A stretch of 35,469 nt of DNA, taken from CAYTCZ01 sp964436315. Lineage in GTDB: Bacteria; Actinomycetota; Thermoleophilia; Gaiellales; Gaiellaceae. The stretch lies in assembly GCA_964436315.1 (NCBI GenBank), contig CAYTCZ010000027.1:1-35469 (forward strand), given 5' to 3'. Each line of letters opens with the position of its first letter. The first letter of the stretch is position 1. Under the pieces are notes generated by a model, which searched no databases, was not told the DNA's origin, and saw nothing but the letters and a program-made list of their open reading frames with translations. Shown here in pieces: positions 23,124 to 30,269 of this stretch. The position numbers were made by a program, and so were the translations under genes.

Positions 23124-24543
23124 CGCCTTCGCCGGAAGACCGCATTGACGGCGGGGGCTCGATGTCGAGCTCGCGAAGGACGACTGACGCGAGGTCGGTG
23201 GTCCGGAGTCTCGGCGGGAGCACCCGCGTCTGGAGTCCGGCGGCAATCACGGGTACCGTCGAGTCGCCGGCCGTGAGCGCACCGTGGGAGCCTCCACCGA
23301 GATGGGTCCGCCCACCCGCGTCCGAGAACTCGTAGCCATCCGTGGGCGAGATGATGAGGTCCCCGGCGTTCTGACACCCGAGCGCGTGCCACGCGCGCTC
23401 GAGTCCGTTCGGATAGCGAGTTTCGTCGAGCAGGTCGCCGCTTCCAGCCACGTGCCAGCCTGCGCCGTTCGGTCGAAACTCCATCTCCTCACCGGCGCGC
23501 CGTGCAACAGCGCCGCCGTTCTCCCTGAAGAGGACGATGTCCACGGCCGGGTCATTGTCGAGCGATTCAGCAAGCTCGCGCGATGAGGCGGGGCAACCTG
23601 GTTGGCGATAGACCATGCCAGCACGATTTGAGGCGGCAACGACGATCTCGCTCCGCTCGGGGTGCCCGTCGCGCCGACCCTTGTAGACCGAAACCCCGGG
23701 AAATGAATCCTGCAGACGCGCGGTATGTGAGACACGAGTCTGTCCGTGATCAGAACAGACGATGATCGAATACCGCTCGAGGAACTCATCGGTGCCGCCG
23801 GCGGCAGCGATCAGCTCCGCCAGACACTCGTCGGCATGGCGAAGAGCATCGAGAGCGTCATCAGGGCCGCGCATATGGGCGGCGTAGTCGTAGTCAGGCA
23901 GATAGAAGACGAGGAAATCGAAGCCGTCACGCGTTACGAGCCAGCGGCCGACAGCAGCCGCGTACTCGTCGACGGACCCGTCGAGTCTGTTGCGCACTGC
24001 AAGACCGGCACCCGTCTCGTCGGATTCGAACAGATTGAAGAAGAAGAACCGCCGCGGACCGTATGCGGCCTCGTACCAGCCGTTCCGCGCCGCAAGGCCG
24101 GGCACCTTGATCGAGTGACGGCGCCGACCGCGGTAGCACGTGAAGTTGATGGCTCCGGCGACCAGTCCCGCGTCCTCGACGACCTCGAACAGCGTTGGGA
24201 CGGCGCCGCTCAAGTGCGCGTGAGACATGTTGAAGATCGCGTCGAGCGCCGATCGCTCGGCCCCGACAGCCCGCATCGCCGAAAACGACGATCCGTACTC
24301 GACAAGGCGGCGTTCGCCTCGGTGATACCAGACGATGCTCGGAATGTGATGACGATCGGGGTGAGCACCCGTTGCGATCGACGAGAGGCAGACGGGCGTG
24401 ACCGATGGGAAGGTCGTCGTCGCCACGGTCGAGAGCCCGGTCTCACGGAGGAATGGGAGTGCGCGAAGCTGGCCAGACTCGATCCCCCGGTCAAGCATCT
24501 CGGGGGTTAGGCCGTCGATGATCGCGAGGATCGTGCGCTTCAC
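23116..24543 (-). CDS. Type I phosphodiesterase/nucleotide pyrophosphatase (alkaline phosphatase superfamily)
   Basis: 475 aa from GTG 24543; the longer open frame runs through the upstream membrane-protein gene and is spurious there. The metal and nucleophile set is complete: Asp10 (AIIDGLTP), Thr44 as probable nucleophile (TTTFPSVTP), TGAHPDRHHI at 58-67, then DYDYAAHMRGPDD, CSDHGQT and the final GGGSHGAL. There is no signal peptide, so it should work in the cytoplasm unless the start lies elsewhere. The substrate is probably a nucleotide or phospho-ester; the family does not tell which. Confidence 0.86.
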   Translation of the reverse strand: MKRTILAIIDGLTPEMLDRGIESGQLRALPFLRETGLSTVATTTFPSVTPVCLSSIATGAHPDRHHIPSIVWYHRGERRLVEYGSSFSAMRAVGAERSALDAIFNMSHAHLSGAVPTLFEVVEDAGLVAGAINFTCYRGRRRHSIKVPGLAARNGWYEAAYGPRRFFFFNLFESDETGAGLAVRNRLDGSVDEYAAAVGRWLVTRDGFDFLVFYLPDYDYAAHMRGPDDALDALRHADECLAELIAAAGGTDEFLERYSIIVCSDHGQTRVSHTARLQDSFPGVSVYKGRRDGHPERSEIVVAASNRAGMVYRQPGCPASSRELAESLDNDPAVDIVLFRENGGAVARRAGEEMEFRPNGAGWHVAGSGDLLDETRYPNGLERAWHALGCQNAGDLIISPTDGYEFSDAGGRTHLGGGSHGALTAGDSTVPVIAAGLQTRVLPPRLRTTDLASVVLRELDIEPPPSMRSSGEGGV

Positions 24544-24580
24544 TGACCGCGCTTTGTCCGGGCTGGTTGCATTGGTCCGC

Positions 24581-24973
24581 TCAGTCCTTCGCGAGGATGC
24601 GGAGGCCCGCGTGCCGCGTCGCCGCCCTCCGCTCGAGCCGCATGCCGACAAGCGGCGAGGTGATCGCTTCGACGTACCCGACCACCGGAACCACGGCGAG
24701 TAGTGAACTTCCGATAACCGCGGCGGGCATCGCTGCTGACGAGAGCTTACGAAAGGACGCCAAGCCGAGGGCCGCGCCCGCGGCAAGCGCCACGGCGGCC
24801 CAGACCACGACCAGGACTGCGACGACGACACCAATCGCCACTGTCGCCCCGAGTGCGGCAACCGCGATCGGACGACCGCCATCGGCTCTCGTAATCCAGA
24901 CGAACGAAAGCCCCGCGGCGACGCCTAACCCGGCCGCGACGCCGACGAGGTACCAATCGAGGATCCCATCCAC
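24581..24973 (-). CDS. Small polytopic membrane protein, unknown
   Basis: 130 aa from GTG 24973, not recognised. Four hydrophobic segments (about 7-27, 37-57, 58-75 and 80-105) and a basic C-terminus. It heads the minus-strand group with the phosphodiesterase and pcm and is divergent from the HtrA-like gene. A TAGACT box ends 8 nt before the GTG, with no Shine-Dalgarno sequence, which supports this start. Confidence 0.7.
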   Translation of the reverse strand: MDGILDWYLVGVAAGLGVAAGLSFVWITRADGGRPIAVAALGATVAIGVVVAVLVVVWAAVALAAGAALGLASFRKLSSAAMPAAVIGSSLLAVVPVVGYVEAITSPLVGMRLERRAATRHAGLRILAKD

Positions 24974-24981
24974 CCCAGTTC

Positions 24982-24987
24982 AGTCTA
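24982..24987 (-). promoter_or_regulatory. Putative leaderless -10 box (TAGACT)
   Basis: TAGACT at 24987-24982 (minus strand), 8 nt before the GTG at 24973. Confidence 0.5.
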
Positions 24988-25105
24988 GACGGCGCCCCGG
25001 CATATACGGCACTCACAAATGGATCAGGTCCGCGAGATCGGATTCGGCGACCTCCTGTCGCATCGCCGTGAGAGGCCCAGCAGATGCGGGACCGGCCGCT
25101 CTTGC

Positions 25106-25111
25106 TACGTT
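25106..25111 (+). promoter_or_regulatory. Putative leaderless -10 box (TACGTT) of the HtrA-like gene
   Basis: TACGTT ends 9 nt before the ATG at 25121. It supports that start over the upstream in-frame ATG at 25019, which would place the promoter inside the gene. Confidence 0.4.
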
Positions 25112-25120
25112 CCGGCGAGG

Positions 25121-26128
25121 ATGGCCGAACTCACCTTCATCTCCTCGCAGTCGTCGATGCCGAGCGATGGTGATCCGTCGGTGCCGAGCGATCGCGAAGC
25201 CCTGGACGCCTACTCCCGTGTGGTAGCAGGCGTCGCCGAGCAACTCACGCCGTCGGTCGCAAATCTGAGCCTCTCGCGCCGCGTCCGCGGCGGCACGGCC
25301 GACGGCGGTGGCTCCGCCGTCGTAATCACCCCTGACGGTTTCATGCTCACCTCTGCACATGTCGTTCAGAACATGCATCGAAGCGGCCTTGCAGCGTTCG
25401 TCGACGGCGCCGAACTCGAGTTTGCGGTTGTGGGCAAAGATCCCCTCTCGGATCTCGCCGTCCTGCGCGCGGAGGCAAAGGCGCTCGTTCCCGCACTCCT
25501 AGGGAATGCCGAGCAGCTCCGTGTCGGCCAACTGGTCGTCGCGATCGGGAACCCACACGGCTTCGCCGGATCGGTAACGGCGGGGGTCGTTTCGGCACTG
25601 GGCCGTTCCTTGCCGACGCGCTCCGGCTCGACGAACCGCTTCGTCGAGAACGTGATTCAGACAGACGCAGCGCTGAACCCGGGAAACTCCGGCGGCGCCT
25701 TGGCCGACGGCCGAGGCTCGGTAATCGGAATCAATACCGCGGTCGCCGGCGTCGGGCTTGGCCTGGCTGTCCCGATCAACGAAGCGACCAGACGCATCAT
25801 CGGTGCGCTCATGACCGAGGGGCGTTTCCGGCGGGCCTTCCTCGGTATTGCCGGTGGAACACGTCCACTACCGCCGAAGCTCGCAACCGAACGCAATCAG
25901 AAAACAGCAGCCGAGGTCGTGGAGGTCGTCAACGGCAGTCCCGCCGAGATAGCAGGGGTGCGACCGGAAGATCTGATCGTCGCCATCGAGGGCAAACCGG
26001 TGGGCCGGTTCGAAGACCTTCAGCGGCTCATGGGTTCCGAGCGCATCGGCACACGCGTGTCGTTGATCATCGTTCGCGCAATGTCGATTCTTGAACTCGA
26101 GATCGTCCCGGCGGAGCTAGACGAGTAA
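25121..26128 (+). CDS. HtrA/DegP-like serine protease (S1C) with PDZ domain, no membrane anchor
   Basis: 335 aa from ATG 25121. The trypsin-like domain has the complete triad: His80 (LTSAHVV), Asp111 (DPLSDLAVL) and Ser190 (LNPGNSGG). One PDZ domain covers about 240-330 (AEVVEVVNGSPAEIAGVRPEDLIVAIEG). Unlike most HtrA proteins it shows no signal peptide or membrane helix before the protease domain from this start, nor from the longer one at 25019, so it appears cytoplasmic. Such cytosolic S1C proteins exist, but the substrate is unknown. It overlaps the converging EthD-like gene by 62 nt. Confidence 0.88.
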   Translation: MAELTFISSQSSMPSDGDPSVPSDREALDAYSRVVAGVAEQLTPSVANLSLSRRVRGGTADGGGSAVVITPDGFMLTSAHVVQNMHRSGLAAFVDGAELEFAVVGKDPLSDLAVLRAEAKALVPALLGNAEQLRVGQLVVAIGNPHGFAGSVTAGVVSALGRSLPTRSGSTNRFVENVIQTDAALNPGNSGGALADGRGSVIGINTAVAGVGLGLAVPINEATRRIIGALMTEGRFRRAFLGIAGGTRPLPPKLATERNQKTAAEVVEVVNGSPAEIAGVRPEDLIVAIEGKPVGRFEDLQRLMGSERIGTRVSLIIVRAMSILELEIVPAELDE

Positions 26129-26447
26129 GCGGTCGTACGCCTCTCGAAGTCTGAAGCTCGACGTAGTTCACGCGCGCGTCGATCCCGAGGTCCCCAGCGT
26201 GCCTTCGGAACTCCAGATACTCCTTGGTTTTGATCGCCTGCTGGAAGGACTCCATGGTCGTGAACTGGAACTCGCCGTAGGCCTCCGGCTCATCGTCACG
26301 AGTTGGATCGCCCATGACTCGTCGGTACGAAAACGTCGCCCGTGGAATCTGATCTGCCAGCCCGATGTGGCGATCCAGATCCGCCGCGGCCGGCGCCTTG
26401 TCATAGACGACAACAATCTTGACAATGCCTAGCCCCGGATCACCCAC
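26067..26447 (-). CDS. EthD-family dimeric alpha-beta barrel protein
   Basis: 126 aa from GTG 26447; an ATG at 26459 is also possible but would overlap the start of the divergent gene. The core (IVKIVVVYDKAP, DLDRHIGLADQIPRA, YGEFQFTTMESFQQAI, YLEFRRHAGDLG) fits EthD-type proteins of about 100 aa. EthD-like proteins are of poorly known function, some linked to degradation of ethers. The last 20-25 residues lie beyond the usual fold and are antisense to the end of the protease gene, so the natural stop may have been lost. Confidence 0.75.
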   Translation of the reverse strand: MGDPGLGIVKIVVVYDKAPAAADLDRHIGLADQIPRATFSYRRVMGDPTRDDEPEAYGEFQFTTMESFQQAIKTKEYLEFRRHAGDLGIDARVNYVELQTSRGVRPLTRLAPPGRSRVQESTLRER

Positions 26448-26453
26448 TAGAGT
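26448..26453 (+). promoter_or_regulatory. Putative leaderless -10 box (TAGAGT)
   Basis: TAGAGT ends 4 nt before ATG 26458 and 7 nt before ATG 26461; the second spacing matches the other leaderless genes here. Confidence 0.4.
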
Positions 26454-26460
26454 CTCCATG

Positions 26461-26850
26461 ATGGGCCGATTGCCGTTCGTCTTCTTCCTCGTCGCGGCGG
26501 CCTATCTCGCTGTCGTCGTTGTCCAGTTCTTCCTTGCCGGTCTCGCCGTTTTCGGTTCGACGAGCTTCGAGGCGCATCGCGGTCTCGGGTTCGTCCTCCT
26601 CGCCGTTTCACTGGTGATGGTCGTGCTCACGTTCGTCGCCAAGCTGCCAAAACGGATGATTGTCCTCACCGCCGTCTTGCTCGGCCTCAACGTTCTGCAG
26701 GTGATCTTGGCCAACATCGACGATGTTCCGGAGCTCGCTGCCCTTCACGTCGTCAACGCGGTCGCGGTCTTCGCGCTCGCGCACCTCATTCTGCGGCGTT
26801 CGTGGCGCTACTTGCCGTCGCGCGAGCCCGCTGAAAACACGGCCGCCTGA
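26461..26850 (+). CDS. Four-helix membrane protein (DUF6220-like)
   Basis: 129 aa from ATG 26461, or one residue more from 26458. Helices at about 3-28, 38-60, 66-85 and 93-110, with a polar C-terminal tail. FEAHRGLGFVLLAVSL in helix 2 and ALHVVNAVAVFALAHL in helix 4, each with a membrane His, recall small heme-b or quinone-binding four-helix proteins and the DUF6220 family; I cannot assign a function. It stands alone between the EthD-like gene (divergent) and mqnD (convergent). Confidence 0.75.
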   Translation: MGRLPFVFFLVAAAYLAVVVVQFFLAGLAVFGSTSFEAHRGLGFVLLAVSLVMVVLTFVAKLPKRMIVLTAVLLGLNVLQVILANIDDVPELAALHVVNAVAVFALAHLILRRSWRYLPSREPAENTAA

Positions 26851-26892
26851 CCCTGGCCGCCTCCGCCATGGAGCCAGTCTGGGTGCCAGTGG

Positions 26893-27723
26893 CTAGGAGA
26901 CGAATTCGACGCGGACCGGCTCGTCGAAGGCGCCGATTGCCTCACCGCGACGCAGGAGCTCCTCGACAGCTTGGCGCCCCTCGTCCCCGTAGTCCTCAGT
27001 CAGCTCGTTCACGTACATACCGACGAACCGGTCTGCGAGCGTCGGGCTGAGACCACGCCCGAAACGAAGCGCATATTCGAGAGCGTCATCCCGCGAAGAG
27101 AGTCCGGCGACAATCGACTCGCGCAGCACCTCTGAAAGCTCGTGCAGTGTTTCCTCGCCGAGATCGCGACGAGCAACGTTGATGCCAAGTGGCAAGGGAA
27201 GGCCGGTTTCGAGCAGCCACCACTCCCCGAGGTCGAGATTGGAATGGAGCCCCTCAGCCGCATACGTCAGCTGGCCCTCGTGAATGAGAAGTCCCGCGTC
27301 CGCTCGACCAGAGCGCACCTCGGCCATGATCTCGTCGAAAGGCACCTCCCGGTACCGAGGTTCCCTGCCGAGGTACAGACGTAAGACAAGGAATGCCGTC
27401 GTCATCCGGCCCGGCACGGCGATCTCGACCTCCTGGAGCTCCTCCGGGCTGAGAGGCGAACGAGACACGAGTATCGGCCCGTAGCCGGAGCCCATACTCG
27501 CGCCATGCGGAAGGATCACGTAACGGTCTTGCACGAATGGATACGTATGGAGCGAGATGGCCGTCACCTCGAGCCGCCCCTCCATAGCCCACTCGTTCAG
27601 CGTCTGGATGTCCCGAAGGACGTGCTCGAACTCGAACCCGCGGAGATCGACTTCGCCCGACGCGAGCGCCCAGAACATGAAGGCATCGTCTGGATCAGGG
27701 CTGTGTCCAAGCCGAATCAGCAA
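26893..27723 (-). CDS. mqnD: 1,4-dihydroxy-6-naphthoate synthase MqnD
   Basis: 276 aa. MqnD turns the cyclic futalosine product of MqnC into 1,4-dihydroxy-6-naphthoate, the ring that is later prenylated. Marks are LGHSPDPDDAFMFWAL at the N-terminus, VTAISLHTYPFV, GSGYGPILVSR, VPGRMTTAFLVLRL, GLLIHEGQLTYA and LPLPLGINVARRDLG with the catalytic His in LIHEGQ. The start is TTG 27723: the protein begins at the family N-terminus and TAGCCT ends 7 nt upstream. It lies 25 kb from mqnA, mqnE and mqnC, divergent from the metal-dependent repressor gene, so its control may be separate. Confidence 0.94.
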   Translation of the reverse strand: MLIRLGHSPDPDDAFMFWALASGEVDLRGFEFEHVLRDIQTLNEWAMEGRLEVTAISLHTYPFVQDRYVILPHGASMGSGYGPILVSRSPLSPEELQEVEIAVPGRMTTAFLVLRLYLGREPRYREVPFDEIMAEVRSGRADAGLLIHEGQLTYAAEGLHSNLDLGEWWLLETGLPLPLGINVARRDLGEETLHELSEVLRESIVAGLSSRDDALEYALRFGRGLSPTLADRFVGMYVNELTEDYGDEGRQAVEELLRRGEAIGAFDEPVRVEFVS

Positions 27724-27729
27724 GGCGGC

Positions 27730-27737
27730 GAGGCTAA
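27730..27737. promoter_or_regulatory. Possible DtxR/IdeR half-site between mqnD and the repressor gene
   Basis: GAGGCTAACA at 27729-27738 contains AGGCTAAC, matching one half of the known DtxR/IdeR box (TTAGGTTAGSCTAACCTAA); the other half is not recognisable. It covers the mqnD -10 box, so a bound repressor would block mqnD. Confidence 0.25.
27731..27736 (-). promoter_or_regulatory. Putative leaderless -10 box (TAGCCT) of mqnD
   Basis: TAGCCT at 27736-27731 (minus strand), 7 nt before the mqnD TTG at 27723. It is overlapped by a sequence resembling a DtxR half-site. Confidence 0.4.
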
Positions 27738-27765
27738 CACTCTTCGGCGCGCGAGGGCGCAGTCA

Positions 27766-27771
27766 TAGACT
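27766..27771 (+). promoter_or_regulatory. Putative leaderless -10 box (TAGACT) of the DtxR-family gene
   Basis: TAGACT ends 6 nt before the GTG at 27778, with no Shine-Dalgarno sequence between. Confidence 0.5.
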
Positions 27772-27777
27772 TGCGGC

Positions 27778-28437
27778 GTGTCGGAGCCCGATCTCTCGGA
27801 GGCGATTCAGGACTACCTCAAGGAGATCCACAGCGTCGAGGCTAGCGGCGAGCGAGCGACAACATCGGTACTCGCTGCACGCATGGGCGTCAGTGCTTCA
27901 TCGGTTACGGCGATGCTGAAGAAGCTCGCGGCGCTCGGCTTGGTCGATCACACGCCGTATCACGGTGTCACGCTCACCGAGTCGGGAGAGAAGATCGCAC
28001 TCGAGGTGATCCGACACCATCGGCTACTCGAGCAGTATCTGGCAGAGACCCTCGGTCTCGGAATCGACGCAGTCCATGCCGAGGCGGACAAGCTCGAACA
28101 CGTCCTTTCTGAGGAACTCGAAGCCAGGATCGACGAGGCGCTCGGTTACCCGACTCATGACCCCCACGGCGACCCGATTCCCGATGCAGCACTCAACTAC
28201 GAGCCGGGAGAGTTTCGTCCGCTCGATGCGCTCGTTCCCGGCGAGGCTGCCGTGATCAAGCGAATTCCAGACGGCGACCCGGCTCTGCTCCGATACTTAG
28301 AGCAGCTCTCGCTCGTGCCGGGTCAACGCGTCATCCTGCAGGACGTCGAACCCTTCAACGGCCCGCTGATTGTGAAGGTTGGCAAGCATGAGCGGCCGAT
28401 CTCACGTGAGCTCGCCAGCCGAATCGGCGTCGGCTGA
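27778..28437 (+). CDS. DtxR/MntR-family metal-dependent transcriptional repressor
   Basis: 219 aa from GTG 27778. Domains: winged helix 1-63 (TSVLAARMGVSASSVTAMLKKL is the recognition region), dimerisation and metal domain about 64-140, FeoA/SH3-like domain about 150-219. Metal-site residues aligned with DtxR are H81, E85, H100, E107 and H108; the position of DtxR Cys102 is Asp104 here, closer to MntR, so manganese or iron are both possible. It is divergent from mqnD across 54 nt, a place where it could control itself and menaquinone synthesis. Confidence 0.9.
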   Translation: MSEPDLSEAIQDYLKEIHSVEASGERATTSVLAARMGVSASSVTAMLKKLAALGLVDHTPYHGVTLTESGEKIALEVIRHHRLLEQYLAETLGLGIDAVHAEADKLEHVLSEELEARIDEALGYPTHDPHGDPIPDAALNYEPGEFRPLDALVPGEAAVIKRIPDGDPALLRYLEQLSLVPGQRVILQDVEPFNGPLIVKVGKHERPISRELASRIGVG

Positions 28438-28481
28438 GCACGGCTCTCCGAGCGATGCCCGGAGGGTTTGAGTCTCCCTGT

Positions 28482-28865
28482 CTATTGGGTGCGCTGTTCG
28501 GGCGGCTCGACCACCGGGCGCGGCTCGTGCCCGAAGAACCAGCGCTCCAGAGGTTTCAAGAGGTCGTTTTCCCGAAACGGCGGAACGGTCTGGTCGATTC
28601 CCTCTTCCACAGAGACTGCGAGATCGTCCGAGAGAGCGTTGTTCGCAGCCTCGATCGCATCGCCCATCTCGTAGCCCTCGAAGATGTAGTCGTCAGCTCG
28701 AGGCTCGGGGATCGAGCGGTTGCGGAAGTCGATCGCTCGGCCAACCGCCCAGAGGGCACCCGTCCTCCGTTCGATCCAGATCACGATCTCTTCCTTCGAA
28801 CCATCGACACCGACCCCGTGGAGGAGCCGCTCGGCGAAGCGTTGCGCGTCGTATCGGCCGGTCAC
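28482..28865 (-). CDS. Conserved-looking hypothetical protein
   Basis: 127 aa from GTG 28865. I do not recognise it. The middle reads IVIWIERRTGALWAVGRAIDF, then FEGYEMGDAIEAANNALSDDL, an alpha/beta mix without membrane helices or cysteines, ending in a proline-rich tail. TATCCT ends 6 nt before the GTG. A longer reading upstream would overlap the divergent small gene. It converges with the DtxR-family gene; the 44 nt between hold only a weak stem (CTCCG 28446-28450 with CGGAG 28460-28464). Confidence 0.65.
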   Translation of the reverse strand: MTGRYDAQRFAERLLHGVGVDGSKEEIVIWIERRTGALWAVGRAIDFRNRSIPEPRADDYIFEGYEMGDAIEAANNALSDDLAVSVEEGIDQTVPPFRENDLLKPLERWFFGHEPRPVVEPPEQRTQ

Positions 28866-28871
28866 GGCAGG

Positions 28872-28881
28872 AGGATACAAT
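28872..28881. promoter_or_regulatory. Overlapping divergent -10 boxes
   Basis: TATCCT (minus, 28877-28872) lies 6 nt before the GTG at 28865. TACAAT (plus, 28876-28881) lies 6 nt before the GTG at 28888. The two hexamers share two bases, so RNA polymerase can serve only one direction at a time. Confidence 0.5.
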
Positions 28882-28887
28882 GACTCT

Positions 28888-29151
28888 GTGGGACTGCTCG
28901 AACGACTCGGACTCCGACGCTCCCCCTTCGAGGAGGGCACGAAGACCATCTCGAAGGAAGAGGCGCTCGCCTCCTACGTCATTCGTGAGCACAAGCAGGG
29001 CCGCGCCGTGAACGAGATCCTCGACGATGCGTACCTCAAGAACCGCACGACCGAGGATCAACGGCTCCGGCTGCTCCAGCGGCCCGACATCATCCGCGCA
29101 GTGGGCGAGAACACGGCAGAAGAGGCCGCGCAGCACCTCAAAGAGAAGTAA
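28888..29151 (+). CDS. Small helical hypothetical protein
   Basis: 87 aa from GTG 28888. Not recognised. It is highly charged and probably all helical: KEEALASYVIREHKQGRAVNEILDD followed by RTTEDQRLRLLQRPDIIRAVGENTAEE. No membrane helix or cysteine. The TACAAT box 6 nt upstream fixes the start better than the ATG at 28880, whose frame closes soon; the AGGAGG at 28869-28874 is 13 nt away from the GTG and fits the ATG spacing, so it may be fortuitous. Confidence 0.65.
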   Translation: MGLLERLGLRRSPFEEGTKTISKEEALASYVIREHKQGRAVNEILDDAYLKNRTTEDQRLRLLQRPDIIRAVGENTAEEAAQHLKEK

Positions 29152-29321
29152 AGGCCTATCCCGGTGGCGCGGTGTCGTCGGGGACGGATGAGACCAAGCA
29201 GCTTGGCGGGATCGACTGAAGCGCATATCGAGAGAGATATGTGCGAGGGCGATCGCGGCGAGATACGCCGCGTCTCAGCCGCCAGCCGGGGGTGTTGCAC
29301 CTACCGGAATAGGCTCCAGGG
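29152..29321. other. Non-coding stretch with a small hairpin
   Basis: No gene seen between the small helical protein and the OCD-like gene, whose 3' ends face each other. A stem CATATC/GATATG around GAGAGA lies near 29224-29241. No T-run, so no clear terminator. Confidence 0.3.
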
Positions 29322-30248
29322 CTAGAGCCTCGTCCCCAGGCCCCGCTCGTCGGCGAGCGCCATGACGGCCTCGGCGAGAACCAGGGCGAGGGAGGCCGAC
29401 CCGACGATCTTCACGAGGACGATGTCCTCCGATCGTTGCCGCCCTGATGTCGTTCCCGTGGCAACTTCCGCGAGCTCGTAGACCTCGAGCCAGTCGAGCA
29501 CGCCCCGCTCGACGGGTTCAACGAGATCCCCCGCCTCCGCGCGCGCGCGATCCTTCGAGTCACAGCAAACGAAGCTTGCGCGTCGCACAACTTCGTTGTC
29601 CAACTCTCGACGCTCAACCTGAGTGGCTCCCGCCGCACACACGAGCGTGCCGTCGCGAAGCCACTCACCACGGAGAACCGGATCAGGAGAGGACGTCGCT
29701 GTGACAACGATGTCCTGCACTGCGACGTCCCGATAGTAGTCGCCCGCTCGAGCATCGAGACGTTTTGCAAACTCGACGAGCGGTCCTTCTCTTCGACCAT
29801 ACACAACAACCTCGTCCACGTCCGGGAGTGCGTGCCGGATACATTGCACCTGCCATTCGGCGTGCGCCCCGGCTCCGATCACTCCGAGCGTGTGTGCATT
29901 CTCAGTCGCAAGACACCGGCACGCGATCGCCGAGAGCGCGCTTGCGCGGAGAATCGACAGACGCCTCGCTTCGACAACCGCAAGAACGTCGGATGTGTTC
30001 GCGTTGAACACCGTGAGCTGGCGCTGTACGTCGTCGGCTGCTACCGCGAGTTCGCCTGCCGAGATCTCTCTCGCGGTGTCAACCGCGAGCACAGATGAAG
30101 CGAGGCCGGATTCGAGCGCGAGTCGAACACCGGCGCTCTCGCGCAGCTCGCCGTTGTGGATCCTCCCAAGGCCACCTTCGACTGCGTCGATCGCGACGGC
30201 GGGGGTGAGCAGCAGCTCAACATCGGACTCGCGAAGGTACAGCGGCAC
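29322..30248 (-). CDS. Ornithine cyclodeaminase/mu-crystallin family protein, lacking the usual lysine
   Basis: 308 aa from GTG 30248. The Rossmann site is GVIGAGAHAEWQ at 122-133, and VEARRLSILRASALSAIACRCLA is the typical family helix before it. Members reduce or deaminate amino acids or imines with NAD(P). The substrate-binding Lys of OCD and alanine dehydrogenase members (Lys69 in bacterial OCD) cannot be found: there is no lysine at all before residue 162. The late Asp region (EAGDLVEPVERG) is present. It may have a different substrate or be non-enzymatic, like mu-crystallin. It lies 21 nt after the BtuF-like gene. Confidence 0.82.
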   Translation of the reverse strand: MPLYLRESDVELLLTPAVAIDAVEGGLGRIHNGELRESAGVRLALESGLASSVLAVDTAREISAGELAVAADDVQRQLTVFNANTSDVLAVVEARRLSILRASALSAIACRCLATENAHTLGVIGAGAHAEWQVQCIRHALPDVDEVVVYGRREGPLVEFAKRLDARAGDYYRDVAVQDIVVTATSSPDPVLRGEWLRDGTLVCAAGATQVERRELDNEVVRRASFVCCDSKDRARAEAGDLVEPVERGVLDWLEVYELAEVATGTTSGRQRSEDIVLVKIVGSASLALVLAEAVMALADERGLGTRL

Positions 30249-30269
30249 GGTCGGGAATCCTCGCTTGGA

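Noticed and set aside
24544..24882. N-terminal extension of the phosphodiesterase
   Set aside because: It overlaps the membrane-protein gene in another frame; the true N-terminus is VKRTILAIIDG at 24543.
28455..28883. 142-codon plus frame antisense to the hypothetical gene at 28482-28865
   Set aside because: The minus frame has a more protein-like composition (WIERRTGALWAVGRAIDF) and a leaderless promoter; the plus frame has neither.
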